This document shows, in pieces, positions 1 to 8,060 of a stretch of 64,000 nucleotides of DNA (position 1 is the first letter of the stretch; each line of letters starts with the position of its first letter). The DNA comes from an uncultured Collinsella sp. (GTDB taxonomy: Bacteria; Actinomycetota; Coriobacteriia; Coriobacteriales; Coriobacteriaceae). The stretch spans positions 1 to 64,000 of the forward strand of contig CABUNJ010000003.1 in assembly GCA_902492935.1 (NCBI GenBank), read 5' to 3'. The translations under genes were made by a program, and so were the position numbers. Below the pieces are notes generated by a model. It was given only the letters and a program-made list of their open reading frames with translations, was not told where the DNA came from and made no database searches.

Positions 1-1
1 C

Positions 2-487
2 AAGAAGATTCACAGCACGTATCAGAAGTATCGTCGCCTGAGCGCTGTCCTCATCGTCGTTATTGCTGTCCTGGGTATCGTTATGATGAAGCCGATCCTG
101 TTGGTCTATGGTCAGGTCCCCGGCGACCCCGTATATACCCTCGCCTCCCAGAAGTGGATTCTCTTCGCCTCTTGCGCTGGCCTCGTTGGCATCAATATCT
201 GCATTCAGAACATGCTCACGGCCTTCAACGACACGATGATGCCTCTCATCATCTCTACCCTGCGTTCGCTCGTTCTTCCCATCGCTTTGCTGCTGGTGCT
301 TCCCATGGTCATGGGCGGCGACGGCGTGTGGCTGGCTCTGACCGTTGCCGAGGCCTTTACCGCTGTGGTTTCGCTCTTCTTCCTCAAAAAGGGTGCCCAG
401 AAGTACGGCTACAACACCGATGAGGGCGTCGAGCTTCCCGAAGAGGTTCTCGAGGCTGCTCGCGCTGCGGCTGCCGAAGAGATGTAA
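2..487 (+). CDS. MATE family efflux transporter, C-terminal part
   Basis: The reading frame enters from the left edge, so the N-terminus is missing. About 160 residues remain and hold the last membrane segments of a MATE-type Na+/H+-coupled multidrug exporter. Visible features are a basic cytoplasmic stretch (KYRR), a helix ending in VMMKPILLVYG, a loop, then three more hydrophobic helices with the family-like GVWLALTVAEAFTAVVSL before a short charged tail. A MurJ-like flippase was considered, but the GVWLALxxAE pattern is typical of MATE C-termini. The substrate cannot be read from this part. A hairpin follows the stop codon. Confidence 0.75.
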   Translation, partial: KKIHSTYQKYRRLSAVLIVVIAVLGIVMMKPILLVYGQVPGDPVYTLASQKWILFASCAGLVGINICIQNMLTAFNDTMMPLIISTLRSLVLPIALLLVLPMVMGGDGVWLALTVAEAFTAVVSLFFLKKGAQKYGYNTDEGVELPEEVLEAARAAAAEEM

Positions 488-516
488 ATCAAACAATCGG
501 ATTCTGCAATAAATTG

Positions 517-549
517 CGGGCGGTAGGGTTACTCGAGCCTTGCCGCCCG
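517..549 (+). terminator. Hairpin after the MATE gene
   Basis: Arms at 517-528 and 538-549 (CGGGCGGTAGGG and CCTTGCCGCCCG) pair over 12 bp with two G-U pairs. No long T-run follows, only TCTCTT. It lies 30 bp past the stop codon and is probably the transcript end. Confidence 0.55.
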
Positions 550-645
550 TCTCTTGCGGGTTGCGGCCGGTTCGAATATCCGCGGGGTACCGTTGCGCTA
601 TCATGAGTCATGCGTCTCGTTGCGGCAAAAGGGGAGGACAAGCTC

Positions 646-1677
646 GTGGGGTTTTATATCTATCTTTACAACGTGTTCTTCCTTTGCCTCTTTGCCTGCG
701 CCGCTTTTTTCTGCGGTGTGACAAAAGGCATGACGGAGAGCAAGCGCTTTGCGTACCTCTCTATGCTCATGGCCCTGCTGGCCCTCGAAGGAGTGGCCGA
801 TATGGGATCGTCCCTTGTGTCGGGGACGTTCTCTTCGGGAGGCAGCTTTGGCCCCCATGGTGCTTTGACCCTTTTTGGAATAGCGAAAACGCTCTCTCAG
901 ATGGGCGAGGAGATCCTCTTCTATTTGCTGGCATGTGATGTGACCAAGCGTACCGCACGATCGGCTTTGTTCCTTCTCTTCCCGGTGCTCGCTCTGGTTC
1001 GTTGCTTGGCGGGGACAGTTTATCTGGGCATCGTATCCGACATTGTATTTCTCCTTATCGATCCCTTGGTCATGATTTCGCTTTGCGCCTGGAGCCTGAT
1101 GGGCTTGGCGCATTCCGCCCCCGTGGAGGATGCTGATTCACGCGCGCTGCATCTTTTGCGTTCGCTGCTTCTTTTGTGCCTTTGCGCCTACGCCGCCTCG
1201 ATTGGCGAGGACCTTATCTACGCAGCCATGTATATGCGTTCTGGCTCGGTTCCGTTTTACGTCGGCAAGATTGTTATTATGGAAGACACTCTGTGGGCCG
1301 GTCTTGCGGTTTCCTGCATTATCTACGCACGCCACTATCAAGATGAGTTCCACGTGCGGCGAACCGAGCAGCTTGTGCGCGATCGTCTGGATTTGTATCG
1401 CTTGGAGACGGAGCAGCGCGCGGCGGAGCAGGGCGCCAGCAATATTGCCGATTTCTGTGCGCTCTACGAGCTCACGCCGCGCGAGCAAGAAGTATTGTCT
1501 CGAGTTCTGACGGGACAGGGGAACCAGCAGATAGCAAACGATTTAGTTATCTCGTTGGGAACGGTCAAGGCTCACGTCCATAGCATCTATCGAAAACTGT
1601 CTGTCTCGCGTCGTAGCGAACTCATGGGCATGTTTTATGAGCGCTCGCGTGGTGCTGCCGCTCCTGCGGAAAAGTAA
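646..1677 (+). CDS. Membrane-anchored LuxR-type transcriptional regulator
   Basis: A 343-residue protein. The first two thirds are hydrophobic, with about seven or eight membrane segments, and the C-terminus carries a LuxR/FixJ DNA-binding domain (LTPREQEVLSRVL, then NQQIANDLVISLGTVKAHV and YRKLSVSRRSEL). This is the membrane LuxR arrangement that is greatly expanded in Coriobacteriia; a ligand sensed in the membrane would control binding at a nearby promoter. I place the start at GTG 646 because GGGGAGG (631-637) sits 8 nt upstream. An ATG at 610 is in frame but has no ribosome site. No kinase partner is adjacent, so it probably senses and regulates alone. Ligand and target are unknown. Confidence 0.8.
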   Translation: MGFYIYLYNVFFLCLFACAAFFCGVTKGMTESKRFAYLSMLMALLALEGVADMGSSLVSGTFSSGGSFGPHGALTLFGIAKTLSQMGEEILFYLLACDVTKRTARSALFLLFPVLALVRCLAGTVYLGIVSDIVFLLIDPLVMISLCAWSLMGLAHSAPVEDADSRALHLLRSLLLLCLCAYAASIGEDLIYAAMYMRSGSVPFYVGKIVIMEDTLWAGLAVSCIIYARHYQDEFHVRRTEQLVRDRLDLYRLETEQRAAEQGASNIADFCALYELTPREQEVLSRVLTGQGNQQIANDLVISLGTVKAHVHSIYRKLSVSRRSELMGMFYERSRGAAAPAEK

Positions 1678-1798
1678 TTAAAACTGGCTTTCCAGTAGAG
1701 GCGCGGTTTCTCCACGTACCGTATCACTACGAAAACTAAAGGAATATATGAATATGAATACTCGATAAACGAGGGTCGCTGGCATAATCAATGCCCTG

Positions 1799-2251
1799 GT
1801 GAACCCGCTCCTGATGTGCTCCTTTTTGCCTATTATCGAAGGCAAAGCGGCACTCGATATGTCGAGTCCTACCGGTTTTTGGGGGCAGCTTGCGCTCGCT
1901 GTCGTCATCGCAGAGGCGGTGAGCTCACTACCGCAGTTTGGAAGGGTCGTTGGGGACTGGGTTGATTTCTTCGGATTCAAACCGGGTGGCCCTGCGTCAA
2001 AGATCGCGGGCACGGTGTTCGCCGCCACGCTGCTCTTTTTGATTATCGGTTTGGCTGAGATAGCGTTCCAGACCGGCTTTGGTCTCGTGGGCGAAACGAC
2101 CTATTTCTCTCGTTGGGTAAAGCTTGCAACCGGCGGTTGGGCCTTTGTCGTGGTTGGCGGCTTGCTGTTCGATCCGGTTGCAGCAAAGGCCGCCCATGTT
2201 CTCGTGGGCGAAAAGGCCCCGCAGACCGAGGAAATGCTCGAGGTGGAATAG
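1799..2251 (+). CDS. Small membrane protein of unknown function, probably 5'-disrupted
   Basis: I do not recognise the family. The open frame from GTG 1799 codes 150 residues with about three hydrophobic segments (near residues 27-45, 65-88 and 108-125) and an acidic tail. GTG 1799 has no ribosome site. A much better start lies upstream in the same frame: AAAGGA at 1738-1743 then ATG 1748. That frame reads MNMNTR, meets TAA at 1766-1768, and continues TRVAGIINAL into the GTG frame. So either the gene has a nonsense mutation at codon 7 or translation restarts inside. A strong hairpin terminator follows. Confidence 0.5.
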   Translation: MNPLLMCSFLPIIEGKAALDMSSPTGFWGQLALAVVIAEAVSSLPQFGRVVGDWVDFFGFKPGGPASKIAGTVFAATLLFLIIGLAEIAFQTGFGLVGETTYFSRWVKLATGGWAFVVVGGLLFDPVAAKAAHVLVGEKAPQTEEMLEVE

Positions 2252-2306
2252 CCTGAAGGACAGACTCGTCTAACGAATCATTCGCGATAGTTTGCCTCTC
2301 CTTTTG

Positions 2307-2350
2307 CGCGCATGCGATTGGCTTCAGTCGCATGCGCGTTGTTTTGTTTA
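2307..2350 (+). terminator. Rho-independent terminator
   Basis: A perfect 11-bp stem (CGCGCATGCGA at 2307-2317 with TCGCATGCGCG at 2328-2338), a 10-nt loop and the T-rich TTGTTTTGTTT tail. It ends the small membrane-protein gene. Confidence 0.8.
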
Positions 2351-2439
2351 ACGAGTGGAATGTATCGTCGATAAACCTGTGCTGCGCGTGTGCCACAATG
2401 GGGCGCGAACGATAGAGAAAGATCGCAAGAGGAGCTCGC

Positions 2440-3141
2440 GTGCTTGCTCGTATATGGCGCTACATAGAGGGGCCAGTGCTTTTGTTCGTGCCGCCAGGCA
2501 TGGGCATCATGCTGTATCTGGGCATTGCCCAGGCTGCTTTGTTGATGCTCGCTATGGTGGCGCTCGTGCTTGCGCTGTTCTTTGCGGGTTACGAGGCGTC
2601 GCGACCGGGCCTGCGCCAGATTATGCCCACGCTGGTGTTGGCGGCACTGGCCGCGGCGGGCCGCATCTTGTTCGGCCCCATTCCCGACTTTAAACCGGTG
2701 AGCGCCATCGCTATTATCGCGGGGGCGACGTTGGGTCGACGCAACGGCTTCATGGTCGGAGCGCTGGCAGCACTGACCAGCAATTTCTTTTTTGGACAGG
2801 GCATGTGGACGCCGTGGCAGATGTATGCCTGGGGCCTGGTTGGCTATGTTGGCGGTGCGCTGGCGCACACGGGTGCGTTCGACCGCGTCGACGGCACTGT
2901 GCGCATGCCGGCGCTGCTGGCGTATGGCTTCGCCTCGGGTCTGCTGTATGGCATCGTGATCAACGCTTATGACATTATCGGTTTTGTGCAGCCGCTTACC
3001 TGGGCGGGTGCCATGGCGCGTCTTGCGACGGCGGTGCCGTTCGATATTACCCACGGCCTTGCGACCTGCGTGTTTTTGGCTGCCCTGTACAAACCCTGGT
3101 GCCGTCGCATCAATCGCGTTGTCGTAAAGTACGGGCTGTAG
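2440..3141 (+). CDS. ECF transporter S component (substrate-binding membrane subunit)
   Basis: A 233-residue integral membrane protein with six or so hydrophobic segments. The pattern GPIPDFKPVSAIAIIAGATLGRR, followed by a glycine/aromatic stretch (FFFGQGMWTPWQMYAW), is typical of energy-coupling-factor S components. These capture a vitamin or similar micronutrient and dock onto a shared EcfA/EcfA'/EcfT energy module. No ATPase or EcfT gene is nearby, so it probably uses a group II module encoded elsewhere. No riboswitch is evident upstream, so the substrate is unknown. GTG 2440 is chosen because AAGAGGAG lies about 6 nt upstream. Confidence 0.75.
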   Translation: MLARIWRYIEGPVLLFVPPGMGIMLYLGIAQAALLMLAMVALVLALFFAGYEASRPGLRQIMPTLVLAALAAAGRILFGPIPDFKPVSAIAIIAGATLGRRNGFMVGALAALTSNFFFGQGMWTPWQMYAWGLVGYVGGALAHTGAFDRVDGTVRMPALLAYGFASGLLYGIVINAYDIIGFVQPLTWAGAMARLATAVPFDITHGLATCVFLAALYKPWCRRINRVVVKYGL

Positions 3142-3184
3142 AGCCGGTTGCACCGGGGCGAGAATCAATACTGCTTTGGTGTCA

Positions 3185-3344
3185 TTTCAAAACCTTGCCG
3201 GTTTACGGGGCTAGATTGGCGCAGGCCGACCATACCGGCATTTTTCGAAAAAGGGCACGCTGTCTACCTGCGGTTTTATTTTGCTCGAATTGCGTGTGGT
3301 TGGGAATCCGCGATTCAGCCCCGTAAACCGGCATAGTTTTGAAA
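3185..3344. repeat. Composite palindromic repeat, arm type A, copy 1
   Basis: Arms of 28 bp at 3185-3212 and 3317-3344 pair with two mismatches and contain CCGGTTTACGGGGCT. Inside them lie a second arm (CGACCATA with TGTGGTT) and the core CTACCTGCGGTTTT. Total length is 160 bp. Sister copies are at 18464-18617 and 26557-26710. Confidence 0.85.
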
Positions 3345-3385
3345 CGAGCGACTCATATGATGGGCGTCACGGCCCCAGAAGGCTA

Positions 3386-3417
3386 AAAATGGTCCGTTTC
3401 CCTCGTCCTCAAGGGAT
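3386..3417 (+). repeat. Shared edge motif of the composite repeats, copy 1
   Basis: AAAATGGTCCGTTTCCCTCG followed by TCCTCAAGGGAT. Copies occur at 3624-3657 (same strand) and inverted at 18647-18680 and 26480-26512, always just outside a long palindrome. Confidence 0.7.
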
Positions 3418-3431
3418 CGGTTGGGAGTGCT

Positions 3432-3592
3432 CGCCACGAAAGTGGCCTATCTACTACGTTTAAGTCGATACCCCCGACCATAACCGCGTTTATGAAAAAC
3501 CGCAGGCTTTCTACCTGCGGTTTTGTTTTTGCGTTGTTCGCTGTGGTTGAGGGTGGTGGCTTAAACGTAGTAGATGGGCGTGTTTCGTGGCG
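3432..3592. repeat. Composite palindromic repeat, arm type B, copy 1
   Basis: Arms of 33 bp at 3432-3464 and 3560-3592 pair with about four mismatches and include ATCTACTACGTTTAAG. Inner arms are CCCCGACCATA and TGTGGTTGAGGG. The core hairpin is CCGCAGGCTTTCTACCTGCGG then TTTTG. The outer arms differ from type A but the inner arm and core are the same. Confidence 0.85.
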
Positions 3593-3623
3593 GATGGGTC
3601 ACGCGAATACCCCCACGAGGTCC

Positions 3624-3657
3624 AAAATGATCTGTTTTCCTTCGTCTCCGGGGGGGG
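3624..3657 (+). repeat. Shared edge motif, copy 2
   Basis: AAAATGATCTGTTTTCCTTC followed by GTCTCCGGGGGGGG. It ends 10 bp before the stop codon of the minus-strand exonuclease gene. Confidence 0.65.
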
Positions 3658-3666
3658 TAGCTGGGG

Positions 3667-4485
3667 CTAGAACTCCAAAGTGAGGGTGACGGGGCAGTGG
3701 TCGCTGCCGAAGATGTCGCCACGGATACCGGTGTCGCGTACGTTGTCGGCGATTGCGTCGCTTACCAGGAAGTAGTCGATGCGCCAGCCTGCGTTGTTCT
3801 TGCGGGCATTAAAGCGGTAGCTCCACCAGCTGTAGACGCCCTCGACGTCCGGATTTGCCGAGCGCCAGGTATCGGTAAAGCCGGCGTCGAGCAGCTCGGT
3901 AAACTTGCCGCGCTCCTCGTCCGAAAAGCCTGCGTTGCCGCGGTTGGACTTGGGGTTCTTGAGGTCGATCTCCTCGTGCGCAACGTTAAAGTCGCCGCAG
4001 GTTACAACGGGCTTGCCGGTCTCGCGCTCAAGCGCGCTCAAAAAGCCGCGATAGGCATCGTCCCAGGCCATGCGCACATCGATGCGCGCGAGCTCATTTT
4101 GGGCGTTGGGCGTGTAGACATCCACAAACCAAAACTTGTCGAACTCGAGCGTGCAGACGCGGCCCTCGGTTGCGGCTTGGGCGACGAGCTCGGCCGCCTC
4201 GCCCTCGCCGGCATAAGGCAGCAGCGCGTCGGCGCGCAATACGCGCAGCGGTTCCTGGCGGCTAAAGACCGCAGTGCCCGAATAGCCTTTGCGCTCGGCA
4301 TAGCTCCAGGTTTGATGATAGCCGGGCAGGTCGATATCGACCTGCCCCTCCTGCAGCTTGGTCTCCTGCAGCGCCAAGATATCGACGTCGAGTTCTTGCG
4401 CGATCTGGATAAAGCTCGGGTCCTTTTTGAGCACGGCGCGCAGGCCGTTGACGTTCCACGAGGCAAAAGTGTAAGTCTGAGGCAT
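3667..4485 (-). CDS. xth: Exodeoxyribonuclease III / AP endonuclease
   Basis: A 272-residue enzyme of the exonuclease-endonuclease-phosphatase fold that cuts the DNA backbone 5' to abasic sites in base excision repair. Conserved signatures are present in order: SWNVNGLR at the N-terminus, ALQETKLQ (catalytic metal-binding Glu), the GDFNVAHEEIDLKNPK block (catalytic Asp/Asn), and the C-terminal GSDHCPV with the essential His. Length matches bacterial ExoIII. The ATG start is preceded by AAAGGA. It is divergently placed to the sirtuin gene, with about 136 bp between them holding both promoters. Confidence 0.95.
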   Translation of the reverse strand: MPQTYTFASWNVNGLRAVLKKDPSFIQIAQELDVDILALQETKLQEGQVDIDLPGYHQTWSYAERKGYSGTAVFSRQEPLRVLRADALLPYAGEGEAAELVAQAATEGRVCTLEFDKFWFVDVYTPNAQNELARIDVRMAWDDAYRGFLSALERETGKPVVTCGDFNVAHEEIDLKNPKSNRGNAGFSDEERGKFTELLDAGFTDTWRSANPDVEGVYSWWSYRFNARKNNAGWRIDYFLVSDAIADNVRDTGIRGDIFGSDHCPVTLTLEF

Positions 4486-4621
4486 GGTGTCCTTTCGACG
4501 GGGTTGGCAGGCTTAAGATTAGCGCAACAGGGGCGGTGGTGGGCCCCGCGCGTGTCGACCCAAAGGCTGCGCGCCAGGCAAGCGCCCGCCGCCATCCGAC
4601 CAACAAGGACGGAGGACTCAT

Positions 4622-5374
4622 ATGACGCAGGCGATAACGGACTCCAAACAGGCCTCCGCCGCGCTGGCGGAGCTGTTAGGCACCCACAAGTGCGTGGTCT
4701 TCTTTGGCGGCGCGGGTGTTTCCACGGCGAGCGGCATTCCCGATTTCCGCAGTGTGGACGGCCTGTATCACCAGCAGTTTGCCTACCCGCCCGAGACTAT
4801 GCTCTCGCATAGCTTTTATGAGGCGCATCCGGCCGAGTTCTTCGACTTCTACCGCACCAAGATGGTTGCGCTTGGCGCCAAGCCCAACCGCTGCCACACC
4901 AAGCTGGCCGAGCTGGAGCGCGCCGGCAAGCTTGATGCCGTGGTGACGCAAAATATCGACGGCCTGCATCAGATGGCCGGTTCGCAGCGCGTGTTCGAGC
5001 TGCACGGATCGGTCCATCGCAACATTTGCCAGTCGTGCGGCGCGGTCTATAGCGCCGAGTGGATTTGCTCGCGCGAGCACGAGGACGCCGCGGGTGTGCC
5101 TGTGTGCCCTGCGTGCGGCGGGCGCATTAAGCCCGATGTGGTGCTTTACGAGGAGCCGCTCGATGAGCGTGTGCTGACCGGTGCCGTTGCCGCCATCGCC
5201 GCGGCCGATGCCCTCATTGTGGGCGGGACCTCGCTCGTGGTGTATCCGGCGGCGGGCCTTACGCGTTACTTTACCGGCGATACCCTGGCCATTTGCAATC
5301 TCGCTCCCACCGATCAGGATGCAAATGCCGACCTGCTGATTTCTTGCGACATCGCGGCCGCGTTTGCGTTCTAG
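4622..5374 (+). CDS. cobB: NAD-dependent protein deacylase (sirtuin, CobB-like)
   Basis: A 250-residue Sir2-family enzyme that removes acyl groups from lysine using NAD+. The Rossmann motif GGAGVSTASGIPDFRS, the TQNIDGLH motif and the catalytic ELHGS are all intact. The small domain has the structural zinc site, with cysteine pairs in CQSCG and CPACG, so the enzyme should be active. VGGTSLVVYPAAG and the late NLAPT strand fit the NAD-binding half. ATG 4622 has GGAGG 6 nt upstream. It is followed closely by the folate gene, but with its own candidate promoter between them. Confidence 0.93.
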   Translation: MTQAITDSKQASAALAELLGTHKCVVFFGGAGVSTASGIPDFRSVDGLYHQQFAYPPETMLSHSFYEAHPAEFFDFYRTKMVALGAKPNRCHTKLAELERAGKLDAVVTQNIDGLHQMAGSQRVFELHGSVHRNICQSCGAVYSAEWICSREHEDAAGVPVCPACGGRIKPDVVLYEEPLDERVLTGAVAAIAAADALIVGGTSLVVYPAAGLTRYFTGDTLAICNLAPTDQDANADLLISCDIAAAFAF

Positions 5375-5394
5375 CCCGTGTGCGCGGATACAAT
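5364..5394 (+). promoter_or_regulatory. Candidate promoter for the folate gene
   Basis: A TACAAT -10 element at 5389-5394 lies 75 bp before the FolP-FolK start. The best -35 (TTGCGT, 5364-5369) is 19 bp upstream and overlaps the end of the sirtuin gene. The spacing is long, so this is tentative. Confidence 0.3.
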
Positions 5395-5468
5395 AGAAAG
5401 ACTAATTGCAAAGCGACCCCGCCGCCAGCGCCCAGGCGCGGCGGCGCGGGCATTTTAGGAGGATGTTC

Positions 5469-7211
5469 ATGGCGAACGACAGCAAGACATGGCGGTGCGG
5501 AAAGTACGAGCTCAGCTTTGACCGTCCGCGCATCATGGGCGTCCTCAACGTGACGCCCGATTCGTTTAGCGATGGCGGGGAGCACTTCGACCCCGATGCC
5601 GCCATCGAGTACGGCTTGGCGATGCTCGACGCCGGCGCCGACATCATCGACGTGGGCGGCGAGTCCACGCGCCCTGGTTTTACCCCGGTCAACCCCGACG
5701 AGGAGGCTCGCCGCGTGCTGCCCGTGGTGCGCGCGCTGGCCAAGGAGGGCGCCATCGTCTCGATCGACACGCGTCATGTGGCGGTTGCCAAGGCGGCCGT
5801 GCGCTGCGGCGCCTCGATCGTCAACGACGTGACCGGCTTCACCGATCCCAAGATGGTCGAGTTTGTTAAGACGAGCACCTGCGGCGTCATCGTGATGCAT
5901 GCCGGCGAGGTCGCCGCGCCCGCACGCACGCATGCAACGGTGCAGCTCGATACCTCGGCAGCGGCGTTTGTTGCCGAGAAGGCGCGCGAGGCGGCTGCCG
6001 AGGCCGCGCGCGAGGCCGAGAAGCCGGCTCGCCGCCGTCGCGGCAAGTTGCTAGGCGAGCCTAAGCCGGAGGCCAAGCTTCCGGGCGGCGTGGTGCAGCC
6101 CTCGTTGCCGTTTGGCGAACCGGAGCCCACGTCCGAGCCTTCAAGCGAGCAGGAGACGCCGGCCGCCGAGCAGGCTACTGCCGCCGAGACCGTCGCGCTC
6201 GCGCCCGAGGCCACGCCCGCAGCCACCGAGGCCGCATCGGAGTCCAATGACCGCCTGGCCGCCATGATGCGCCGCAGTGCCCGCCGTGAGGAGGCCTATG
6301 TGCCCACCTCGCAGCTCCGCCGCTTTACCCTGCCCGATTCTGCGCCCATCATGCGCCGCGTCATGGGCTTTCTGTCCGACCAGGCCCGCACGCTCATCCA
6401 TGCCGGCGTGTCGCGCGACCGCATCTGCATCGATCCTGGCCCGGGCTTTGGTAAGTCGGCTAACGAGGACATCGTCATCCAGCGCGAGACTGCCAAGATG
6501 GCGTCACTGGGCTATCCGCTCATGTGTGCCGTGTCGCGCAAGCGCTTTGTGGGCGCCGTCTCGGGCGTGACCGAGGCCGCCGAGCGCGATGCCGCTACGT
6601 TTGGCGTGTGCCTGGGCGCCATCCAGGCCGGTGCCAACATCGTGCGCGTGCACGACGCCGCGGGTTTTGCGCAGTTCCTGAACGGCTACTGGGCGGTTGC
6701 CAAGCCGCAGCCGCGCCGCGCGTTTGTGGCCGTGGGCTCCAACCTGGGGCATCGCTGCGACAACATCCGCGCCGCACGCGAGATGATCGCCGAGATTCCA
6801 CTCACCTGCGTGTCCAACTCCTCCAAGATTTACGAGAGCGAGCCGGCCTACGAGACGCGCCAGGACGCGTTTGCCAACGCCGTCATCGAGATCAAGACCG
6901 AGCTGGCGCCGTTGGTGCTGCTCGACGAGCTCATGAAGATCGAGGCCGAGCTGGGGCGCGACCGCTCCAAAAAGGCCAAGGCCAACGGTCCGCGCACCAT
7001 CGACCTGGACCTGCTGTGGATGGACGGCGAGACCCACGGCGGCAAAAAGCTGCGCCTGCCGCATCCACTGATCGGCGAGCGCGATTTTGTGCTGGTGCCG
7101 CTTGAGGACTTGATGCACGACCCGGCGCGGTTCTTCCGCTACAACGGCGTCGAGGTCAAGGAGCCCGAGGACCGCGTGGGCCATATCGTGGGCGAATTGG
7201 GGCGTATGTAG
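5469..7211 (+). CDS. folP-folK: Dihydropteroate synthase - HPPK fusion (FolP-FolK)
   Basis: A 580-residue bifunctional folate enzyme. Residues 1-165 hold the first half of dihydropteroate synthase (IMGVLNVTPDSFSDGG, DVGGESTRPG, SIDTRH, IVNDVTGF). Residues about 167-277 are an Ala/Glu/Pro-rich insert with no visible fold. DHPS then resumes (CIDPGPGFGKS, AVSRKRFVG, RVHDAAGF) to about 410. The rest is 6-hydroxymethyl-7,8-dihydropterin pyrophosphokinase (AFVAVGSNLGHRCDN, NGPRTIDLDLLWMDG, HPLIGERDFVLVPLEDL). The two successive folate steps are thus joined, in the reverse of pathway order. ATG 5469 is used because AGGAGG (5457-5462) sits 6 nt away; ATG 5463 and an upstream TTG are poorer. Confidence 0.93.
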   Translation: MANDSKTWRCGKYELSFDRPRIMGVLNVTPDSFSDGGEHFDPDAAIEYGLAMLDAGADIIDVGGESTRPGFTPVNPDEEARRVLPVVRALAKEGAIVSIDTRHVAVAKAAVRCGASIVNDVTGFTDPKMVEFVKTSTCGVIVMHAGEVAAPARTHATVQLDTSAAAFVAEKAREAAAEAAREAEKPARRRRGKLLGEPKPEAKLPGGVVQPSLPFGEPEPTSEPSSEQETPAAEQATAAETVALAPEATPAATEAASESNDRLAAMMRRSARREEAYVPTSQLRRFTLPDSAPIMRRVMGFLSDQARTLIHAGVSRDRICIDPGPGFGKSANEDIVIQRETAKMASLGYPLMCAVSRKRFVGAVSGVTEAAERDAATFGVCLGAIQAGANIVRVHDAAGFAQFLNGYWAVAKPQPRRAFVAVGSNLGHRCDNIRAAREMIAEIPLTCVSNSSKIYESEPAYETRQDAFANAVIEIKTELAPLVLLDELMKIEAELGRDRSKKAKANGPRTIDLDLLWMDGETHGGKKLRLPHPLIGERDFVLVPLEDLMHDPARFFRYNGVEVKEPEDRVGHIVGELGRM

Positions 7212-7913
7212 ATGATCGAGATGAATGCTGTTGCCGCCGGTACCGAGCTTGACGCCGCGCGTGACGCGGGCCGCGAGGGTGCGTCCGCGGGCTGGTGCGC
7301 TTGGAGCGCGGGCGAGGCGTCGTTGACGTTTTCGCTGGTCGTGCGCCCGGATGTGAACATGCATGCCTTCCACGGCCTGCCGTTTGTGGCCGCGATGGGC
7401 ATGATGGACGCGCTCGTGGGCACGGCTGCGGCACCGGGGCTGGGCCTTGCCGGCAAGGTGGGCATTCAGTGGCCGAGCGACATTGTGTGCGGCGCGCCCA
7501 CGTTTGAGACGTCGTTTGCACGCGTCGCCGTCAACGGTGGCGCCGGTGCCGCAGGCATGTTCGGTGCCGTGACGGTGGATATTGAGCGTTCGGCGTTGAG
7601 CGAGCTTGGCGTGGATGTGACCGATGAAGCGTTGGTCGAGGCGCTGGCCGCCGCCGTGCTCGCCCGCGTGGACGCCTGGGCGGTTGTCGCCAACACGCCA
7701 CAGGGCGCTGCCGGTCCGCTGGCTCCCGTGCTGGGCGAGTACTTCGACATGGTGCCGCTGCTGGGTCGCCAAGTTGCAGCGGTGTCGCCCAACGGCCTGC
7801 CGCTCGCGGTGGGCGTGTTCGCGGGCCTGGACATCTGGGGCCGCGCGACTATCAAGACCGACGCCGGCGAGCAGGAGTTTCCGCCCGAGGCCGTGCGCAT
7901 TCGCGGGCTGTAG
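7212..7913 (+). CDS. Degenerate biotin/lipoyl ligase-fold protein (BirA-like)
   Basis: A 233-residue protein whose layout follows biotin protein ligase: an N-terminal strand region, a central catalytic-like core and a small C-terminal SH3-like domain (LPLAVGVFAGLDIWGRATIK). Key catalytic positions are changed. The biotin loop, normally GRGRxGR, reads GREGASAG. The KWPNDI motif reads QWPSDI, losing the catalytic lysine, and the KLAG motif after it is missing. I therefore doubt ligase activity; a binding or assembly role is possible. It starts directly after the FolP-FolK stop codon, so it is probably translationally coupled. Confidence 0.6.
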   Translation: MIEMNAVAAGTELDAARDAGREGASAGWCAWSAGEASLTFSLVVRPDVNMHAFHGLPFVAAMGMMDALVGTAAAPGLGLAGKVGIQWPSDIVCGAPTFETSFARVAVNGGAGAAGMFGAVTVDIERSALSELGVDVTDEALVEALAAAVLARVDAWAVVANTPQGAAGPLAPVLGEYFDMVPLLGRQVAAVSPNGLPLAVGVFAGLDIWGRATIKTDAGEQEFPPEAVRIRGL

Positions 7914-7952
7914 CGCGAGGCGCCAGCGCTCAAAGATGACGATGACAACAAG

Positions 7953-7982
7953 ACCCTCCTCGGCCTGTGCCGGGGAGGGTTT
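7953..7982 (+). terminator. Hairpin after the folate operon
   Basis: A 12-bp stem with one G-U pair (7953-7964 with 7969-7980, ACCCTCCTCGGC) and a 4-nt loop. Only TT follows. It lies between two convergent genes. Confidence 0.6.
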
Positions 7983-8060
7983 CGCCTATCTGGGGAATAG
8001 GCTTGGCGAACGTTTGCGGGGGAGCTGTGGCATCGGGTGTATTCGACTTAAGCCCCTGCT

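Larger units (their letters stand above)
3142..3666. other. Repeat-filled intergenic region, no gene
   Basis: No credible coding frame. It holds two long palindromic elements (3185-3344 and 3432-3592), each followed by a copy of a shared 32-34-bp motif (3386-3417 and 3624-3657). The same composite recurs at 18464-18680 and 26304-26710. Confidence 0.8.

Noticed and set aside
5970..6300. Frameshift or assembly error in FolP
   Set aside because: The reading frame is continuous and the DHPS motifs resume correctly after the insert.
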